A stretch of DNA of 10,623 nucleotides from positions 1 through 10,623 of the forward strand of contig PMLH01000568.1 of NCBI GenBank assembly GCA_003159055.1. Direction: 5' to 3'. This document shows positions 6,028-10,623 of the stretch, one piece after another. The translations under genes and the position numbers were made by a program. The first letter of the stretch is position 1; every line of letters begins with the position of its first letter. Source of the stretch: Myxococcales bacterium. Lineage in GTDB: Bacteria > Myxococcota > Polyangia > Fen-1088. The notes beneath the pieces were generated by a model. It was given only the letters and a program-made list of their open reading frames with translations, was not told the origin of the DNA and did no database searches.

Positions 6028-6462
6028 TTGCTTCTGGATCGAATCTTTCATCGCCACCAAGCCGTGACGCCCATCGACCTCGCATCGCATCGTCTGCTGC
6101 TTCGTCCGCCGCTTCGTTCCGGTCTGCGAAAGGCCGGACGAAGCGTCGTGGCAACCCTCGCTTTGCTTTGCTTCTCAGCCACGAATCTGGCGCAAGCCGC
6201 GGCGCAGGACACCACCGCGACGGTTGTCGCCTCCGAGCCAGCCGGGTTGGCGGCCGGCACGCCCCTTGAGCCCCAGCTCACACCTGGCCTGAATTTGAAG
6301 GATCCGGTGCCAAAACCGGCACATCCGTCGCTCCTCAAGCAATGGTGGTTTTGGACCGCGGTAGGCGCCGTCGCCGCCGTGACAGTGGCCGTCATCGTGG
6401 CATCCAGCCGTGGACAGGCGCCACCCGCGACCGTTCTGGGCAATCAGGAGTTCGCTCCATGA
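6028..6462 (+). CDS. Small exported protein with C-terminal membrane segment
   Basis: A 144-residue protein I do not recognise as a named family. From the TTG at 6028 (AAGG six bases upstream) there is a long basic n-region. A hydrophobic core follows at about 40-50 (VVATLALLCF), with AQAAA|Q near 55-60 as a probable signal-peptidase site. A proline-rich middle (about 66-102) leads to a second membrane helix at about 106-126, QWWFWTAVGAVAAV onward, then a short tail. The WWFWTAVG type of C-terminal helix is, from memory, common at the ends of TPR- or PEGA-type exported proteins in Myxococcota. Here the repeat domain between the two hydrophobic segments is missing, so it may be a minimal relative or a deletion remnant. 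GTG at 6064 is an alternative start. Its TGA overlaps the ATG of the next gene (ATGA at 6459-6462), suggesting translational coupling with the cysteine-rich lipoprotein. Confidence 0.65.
   Translation: MLLDRIFHRHQAVTPIDLASHRLLLRPPLRSGLRKAGRSVVATLALLCFSATNLAQAAAQDTTATVVASEPAGLAAGTPLEPQLTPGLNLKDPVPKPAHPSLLKQWWFWTAVGAVAAVTVAVIVASSRGQAPPATVLGNQEFAP
6446..6450 (+). promoter_or_regulatory. Ribosome binding site of the cysteine-rich lipoprotein gene
   Basis: AGGAG eight bases before ATG 6459, inside the end of the upstream gene. It decides the start in favour of 6459 over the longer open frame that begins at 6342. Confidence 0.7.
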
Positions 6463-7514
6463 ACCGTCTGGCCGTGCTGCCGACACTGGCGTTTCTTGCT
6501 GCTTGCGCGGACCATTCGTTCGCCGTCGTCTCAGTCTTGACCTACTCGGGAAGCTTGGATGACGTCGCGCAATTCCGCGTGCACGTGACCAACGCTTCCT
6601 CCGAAGACGTTCTGCTCTATCCAAAGAGCCCTTCACAATCGCTGCATCTCGACACCACCCGCCCAGTGACGTTCTCGGTCGAGTTCGATGCTTCGCTCTC
6701 CGGACAGACAGCCTTCGAGGTCGAAGCGATTTCCAAAGACGGGAAGGTTGTGGCCTACGGAAAGTCGAGCGCGCCTGTCGGCAAGGATGACGTCGCCCCC
6801 GTGCTGGTGAAGGTCGTCCCCGGCGCGGTCAGGCCCGAGAATCCGGTCGACGGCGGCACGTCGATCGACGGCGAAAGCCTGTCGTGCGACCCCTACACGC
6901 CAGGCGCAGCCTGCGGGGTGGGTCCAACCTGCGGTGTGCTCTGCGCACCGAATGAGCCCGCCGTGGCCATGTGCTATGGCGCTGGCGCAGGGAAGCCCGG
7001 TGACGCGTGCACGAGCAACGCCGATTGCGATCCCGGCTCCCAATGCTTCACCTTCACCGCCATCGGTTGCAACGTGATGACCTGCCTCAAGTTCTGCAAG
7101 GACGACCCGGCATGCGGCCAGGCCGACGCCTATTGCAATGTGCCCATCCAATGCGGCAGCACGCCGGCGCTTTCCGCCTGCTCGAGCCCCTGCATTCCCA
7201 CGCTTGCGACGAACAACGGTTGTGCGGCCGGGCTGTCGTGCTTCGTCTATGCCGGCGAAACAACCGACTGCGCCTGCCCTGGCCTGGGCGCCGTCGCTGC
7301 GGCGTGCACGCAGAACTCGGGGTGCAACGGCGAGCCGGGCTGTTCCGGCTGTGGCCCCGGGCTCAGTTGTGTCATCCCGACCGGCACCGACGCCGGAACC
7401 GAGGCCGGAAGCTGCAGACCAGTTTGCAAGCTGGCTGCGCCTGCCTGCCCCTCCGGCACGACCTGTCACGCCTTCGACAATTCCTCACGCAGGCTGTACG
7501 GCTTCTGCCAGTAG
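6459..7514 (+). CDS. Cysteine-rich surface lipoprotein
   Basis: A 351-residue lipoprotein of unknown function. The signal peptide MNRLAVLPTLAFLAAC ends in the lipobox LAAC, with Cys16 as the lipid-bearing residue. Residues about 20-122 look like a beta-sandwich: alternating hydrophobic strands including VVSVLTYSG, FRVHVTN and VTFSVEFDASL. From 143 to 350 there are 30 cysteines (an even number), in spaced modules such as DACTSNADCDPGSQC (182-196) and CGPGLSC (298-304). This pattern recurs in Myxococcota extracellular lipoproteins and resembles small disulfide-rich EGF- or Dickkopf-like repeats. No catalytic motif is seen. The start at 6459 is supported by AGGAG eight bases upstream and by the signal peptide; the same frame is open from 6342, but that extension would bury the signal. 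It overlaps the upstream small gene by ATGA and faces the PilY1 gene with 9 bp between the stops. The role is probably at the cell surface. Confidence 0.85.
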   Translation: MNRLAVLPTLAFLAACADHSFAVVSVLTYSGSLDDVAQFRVHVTNASSEDVLLYPKSPSQSLHLDTTRPVTFSVEFDASLSGQTAFEVEAISKDGKVVAYGKSSAPVGKDDVAPVLVKVVPGAVRPENPVDGGTSIDGESLSCDPYTPGAACGVGPTCGVLCAPNEPAVAMCYGAGAGKPGDACTSNADCDPGSQCFTFTAIGCNVMTCLKFCKDDPACGQADAYCNVPIQCGSTPALSACSSPCIPTLATNNGCAAGLSCFVYAGETTDCACPGLGAVAAACTQNSGCNGEPGCSGCGPGLSCVIPTGTDAGTEAGSCRPVCKLAAPACPSGTTCHAFDNSSRRLYGFCQ

Positions 7515-7523
7515 GACGTCAGA
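7515..7523. other. Nine-base convergent gap
   Basis: The TAG of the plus-strand lipoprotein gene (7512-7514) and the TGA of the minus-strand PilY1 gene (7526-7524) are separated by only nine bases. No dedicated terminator fits between them, so the two transcripts must overlap at their 3' ends or end inside the opposing genes. Confidence 0.85.
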
Positions 7524-10500
7524 TCAAAGATCCACGCGCTCGGTCCAGGTTGTGCGCGTGTACCGTTCGACGCCGAGGGGGTTGGAAATGCTCTGCATCG
7601 AGCTGAAGGTCTCGCCGATGCCCTGCCCCGTCGGCGCAGAGTCCCGGGTGATGCCATCAATGAACAGTCCGGTGCCGACGAACGTGAGGCCGGTGAGGAC
7701 CGTGTTGGTCAGGGTGAGGCCCGCGACCTGTAAGAAGCCTCCGTCAGCGCCGAACTCGTGCACGGTGATGTAGCTCTTGCCGTAGTTGAAGGGGCCACTT
7801 GAGCAATCGTTGGCCTGCGTCGTCGGATCGAACCAGCTGGTGATGACCTGGAATCCGAGGCCATCGGACCGCAGCACGACGGTCGGCGTGGTCACAGGTC
7901 GCGCCGACGTCGGCAGCTCAGTGGCGCCGACCTCGGAACAGGACTTGGTCGCGTCCTTGGTGTTGTTCACCCCGGTGAAGTTGGTGGTGTTGTCGGCTTG
8001 GATGCAAATGCGATTGCTCGGAAGGGTGGCGTCGGTGGCCAGGACGACTTGGCCGCTACCGTTGGCATTGTAGGACGAGACCTTGACGGGCGGGCCGTTG
8101 TTGCCGTCGAGCTTGGTCACCACGATCTGCGATCCTGGATAGTCGGCCGAGTACGGCATGGTCACGGGATCCAGATTCGAGTTGGTCACCTGCACGAGGT
8201 AAATGAAATGCTTCGCCGAGGTGTCGGCCTTGGGAACGCGGTCGAGCTGCACCACCGCCGGCGAGAAGTAGAGCGGCTGCCCGCAGCCCAGGTAGTACAG
8301 AAGCGTGACCGGCGTGGAGGCATGGGGCACGTACTGGAACGTGTTGCCCACGGTGTCCACCGCATAGGCGGCCATCAGATTCTGCGAGGTTCCGGCGGAG
8401 GCGTAGTCGCGTGCGACAGCCATGTCGGCCACCAGCGCGCGGGTCGTCTTCTTCGTCTGGGTGCACGAATCCGAGGTCGAGGGCGTGCCCATGGTGCTCA
8501 AGTCCGGGGTGTCCCACACCTTGCCGGACCAAGCATCTGCATTCACGATGACCAGACCTTGTTTGGGATAGTTGCCATTGATCTGGTAGCCGGACGCGAA
8601 GAGCACACGGTTGGGCGCTTGGTCGGGGTCGTCGTAACCAGCGAAGTAGAAGGCCGGTACAGAGGTCGTTTCGCCGAGATTCGGGTTCCACTTAGCATCG
8701 GCCCCGCTCGAAGCCGCGCTCCATGCTTGCGTCAGGGTGCTCAGTTGCAAGCCATGGGTTGCGTCGACGACGTTGGTAATGTCCAGCGCGAAGGGCTTGT
8801 TGCCACCAGGGCCTTCACCCATCACCAGAACCGTATGCCAATCGACGGCGGTCTTGGCCCCATCACACGACGTGCCAACGCACATGTCTTTGACCTTGGG
8901 CGACGCTGCAAGACCAAAGATGTGCTGGGCCTTCTCGACGGACAACCTCTGCCCGCCCTGGGCGTAAAGCTTGGCGATGACCGGCAGCATGTCGTTGGGA
9001 ATGAACGCGAATGCCTCTTCGCCAGCCGCGTAGGGCGTCAGCGCCTGTGCGAAGAAGGCGTGCAACATGCCGTCGTCCGCACCGACGTACACGAGCTGAG
9101 GCCGCTGCCAGGTGGCCACTGAGAACACGTCGGAGCCGTCCAAGCCATTGGCGCTGGCTTGCCCGACCGCGATCGGGGTCGACGCGGTAATCGAACCCAT
9201 GAGCGGCGTTGGGTTGCTCAGCTCGGGCCTGCTCGGCCACTGCTTGCCGAGCAGCCACTGCATGATCCGCTGGGCCTCGTCCGGCGATGCGCCGAGCCCC
9301 GCGGAATTGAGATTGTTGGCGTTGCTGATGCTGCCATCGTCCTGAATGATGACCTGTTCGATAGTGCCGTTGATCTTGCCGAAGAGGATCCGGCGCTTGG
9401 TCCAGTTCGCTGGCGCCGGAGGTGCCGGAGGTGTGGTCTTGCCGGTCGCGACCTTGACCGCGTCCCAACCCGGCACCACAGACGAACCTACGGCGAAGGC
9501 GCGCAGGTTGCCCTGCCACCCGGGGTTGCTCCCCCACGTGGCATAGCTCACGCTGGTGTCGTAGAGCATGTTGCTGAAGCTCACGACCTTGGAAACCGGG
9601 TCTTGCGTGGTCGCGCCGGCCACCGGCGCCGTCGTCGTGTAAAAGAAGCGGTAGGCGGACGCGGCGATCTTGGCCGACACGGCCTTGTAGATTTCGTCCT
9701 CGCTGGAGCCGAAGGTGGGCGTGCCGTCGTGGTTCGGGCTGCCCGCCACGGCCAGATTCCATAGGAACGGGTACGTGGTGGTGGCGTAGCGCGTGCTCCA
9801 CGTCGCGGGGGCGTTGACGACGACGTGGGTCTGGATGTTGGCACTGGCCAGGTTGAAGGCGTTCATGATGGCCGCGCACTTGCAACCCGTGAGGCTCGGG
9901 TTCGTGTTCGAGTTGTAGGCGCATGCCGGGGCGAAACAGTCGATGTCAGGGCTGGCGACCGTGGGCGTGTCGCCCATTCCACTCGCCTGTCCGTCGACGA
10001 CCAGCACGATGTCGTTGTTCCAGCACGGCGTCTTTTGACCGTTGTTGGTGGCATCGGTGTTCTTCGCGGCCGCGAGGTAGTTTGAGGCGTCGTTCAGGGT
10101 GCAACCCATGGGGGCTAACTGGCCAGTATCGACGCCATCGGAAGTGGTCACGCCGCCCGCATAGACGCCGCCAAACGAGGCCTTTTCCAGCCGGGCCGTG
10201 GTCATCAGAATCCGCTGATCCCGGGTGATGGCCTTGCCATTGAAAGACGTATCGTTCAACTTGGGAACCACGCCGGGATCCGCAGGAGCGGGTCCGCAGG
10301 CGCTGGTGGAAGACGTGCCGCCCCACGGTACCGGCACGGTCGTTTCCTTGGTCGTGTCGACTGTGGTCGCGGTCCCGGTCACAGTCCCGCTCACAATTAC
10401 CGTAGAATATGGCGAAGTCGCGGGCGGCGTCAGCACGTAGGGCGGGCGACCGTAGACACCATCGTTCACGATGTCGGTTCGCTGAGCATCGATTGCGTTG

Positions 10501-10623
10501 TAGCAGGTGCCGCTGTCGCTATAGTGCTTGCCCATATACGCGGTGTAATACTTGGGCTGCACCATGCTTCCTAGGCCGGTGCCCGTGATGGGGACGCCTC
10601 GCGTGTAGCTGTAGGTGTAGTAG
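7524..10623 (-). CDS. PilY1-like type IV pilus tip/adhesin protein (partial, 5' end missing)
   Basis: The visible part is 1032 codons, open through the right edge. An ATG at 10565 is in frame, but 19 sense codons with no stop lie before it and no signal peptide follows it, so the true start is outside the window. The first third ends in a von Willebrand-A-like segment, NDIVLVVDGQASG (about 10000-10040), where PilY1 proteins usually have LTDG. Next comes the PilY1 linker: ASAYRFFYTTTAPVAG, SFSNMLYDTSV and WQGNLRAFAV (about 9490-9670). The C-terminal beta-propeller starts with QLVYVGADDGMLHAF (DDGMLHAF at 9054-9077) and contains VLVMGEGPGGNKPFALDIT (about 8780-8840). PilY1 sits at the pilus tip, primes pilus assembly with minor pilins and mediates adhesion. 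The DYASAGTSQN stretch (about 8380-8415), where the calcium-binding Asp/Asn loop is expected, lacks the full DxDxNxD pattern. Minor pilin genes would be expected beyond the right edge. Confidence 0.88.
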   Translation of the reverse strand, partial: YYTYSYTRGVPITGTGLGSMVQPKYYTAYMGKHYSDSGTCYNAIDAQRTDIVNDGVYGRPPYVLTPPATSPYSTVIVSGTVTGTATTVDTTKETTVPVPWGGTSSTSACGPAPADPGVVPKLNDTSFNGKAITRDQRILMTTARLEKASFGGVYAGGVTTSDGVDTGQLAPMGCTLNDASNYLAAAKNTDATNNGQKTPCWNNDIVLVVDGQASGMGDTPTVASPDIDCFAPACAYNSNTNPSLTGCKCAAIMNAFNLASANIQTHVVVNAPATWSTRYATTTYPFLWNLAVAGSPNHDGTPTFGSSEDEIYKAVSAKIAASAYRFFYTTTAPVAGATTQDPVSKVVSFSNMLYDTSVSYATWGSNPGWQGNLRAFAVGSSVVPGWDAVKVATGKTTPPAPPAPANWTKRRILFGKINGTIEQVIIQDDGSISNANNLNSAGLGASPDEAQRIMQWLLGKQWPSRPELSNPTPLMGSITASTPIAVGQASANGLDGSDVFSVATWQRPQLVYVGADDGMLHAFFAQALTPYAAGEEAFAFIPNDMLPVIAKLYAQGGQRLSVEKAQHIFGLAASPKVKDMCVGTSCDGAKTAVDWHTVLVMGEGPGGNKPFALDITNVVDATHGLQLSTLTQAWSAASSGADAKWNPNLGETTSVPAFYFAGYDDPDQAPNRVLFASGYQINGNYPKQGLVIVNADAWSGKVWDTPDLSTMGTPSTSDSCTQTKKTTRALVADMAVARDYASAGTSQNLMAAYAVDTVGNTFQYVPHASTPVTLLYYLGCGQPLYFSPAVVQLDRVPKADTSAKHFIYLVQVTNSNLDPVTMPYSADYPGSQIVVTKLDGNNGPPVKVSSYNANGSGQVVLATDATLPSNRICIQADNTTNFTGVNNTKDATKSCSEVGATELPTSARPVTTPTVVLRSDGLGFQVITSWFDPTTQANDCSSGPFNYGKSYITVHEFGADGGFLQVAGLTLTNTVLTGLTFVGTGLFIDGITRDSAPTGQGIGETFSSMQSISNPLGVERYTRTTWTERVDL

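Noticed and set aside
5921..6154. Minus-strand frame of 77 codons in the divergent region
   Set aside because: It overlaps the signal-peptide part of the plus-strand gene and the likely expansin promoter, with no domain or good ribosome site.
6342..6458. N-terminal extension of the cysteine-rich lipoprotein to a start at 6342
   Set aside because: It would overlap the upstream gene by about 120 bases and bury the signal peptide; ATG 6459 has AGGAG at the right distance.
7998..9122. Plus-strand frame of 374 codons opposite PilY1
   Set aside because: His/Arg/Gly/Val-rich antisense shadow; the minus strand carries clear PilY1 motifs across the same bases.

Overview
The window looks like part of a high-GC chromosome from a Myxococcota/Polyangia-type bacterium (the former Deltaproteobacteria). 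This is inferred from the strong GC bias, with long antisense shadow ORFs almost everywhere, from surface lipoproteins with Gly/Ser/Ala-rich linkers or dense cysteine modules, and from a PilY1-type pilus protein. No rRNA, tRNA, insertion sequence, prophage or CRISPR array was seen.

Left block (1-4653, all minus strand). In transcription order: a membrane-anchored TPR protein (TTG start), efp, epmA (the EF-P lysyltransferase that modifies EF-P on Lys34), yajC and the 5' part of secD, which runs off the left edge. The gaps are 42, 12, 96 and 18 bp, so these could be one transcription unit joining elongation factor P and its modifying enzyme to the accessory SecDF-YajC part of the protein-export channel.

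Middle block (4654-7514). A minus-strand gene encodes an expansin-like lipoprotein with a glycine/serine-rich tether of about 140 residues. Its last codons lie inside a perfect 27-bp tandem duplication with alternating inverted repeats. A 137-bp divergent intergenic region separates it from a plus-strand pair: a small protein with a signal peptide and a C-terminal membrane segment, overlapping by ATGA a lipoprotein with 30 cysteines in its mature C-terminal part.

Right block (7524-10623, minus). A PilY1-like pilus tip/adhesin protein has its C-terminus here. Its reading frame stays open through the right edge, so its real start lies outside the window. Its stop codon is 9 bp from the stop of the convergent cysteine-rich lipoprotein gene.

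Taken together, the left half is housekeeping (translation factor modification and protein export) and the right half is cell-surface machinery (expansin, cysteine-rich lipoprotein, pilus tip protein). Nothing here is a clear-cut new defence or mobile system. The most distinctive items are the lipid-anchored expansin with its duplicated 3' end, the efp-epmA-yajC-secD arrangement, the small two-anchor protein coupled to the cysteine-rich lipoprotein, and the divergent PilY1 with a degenerate calcium-loop region.
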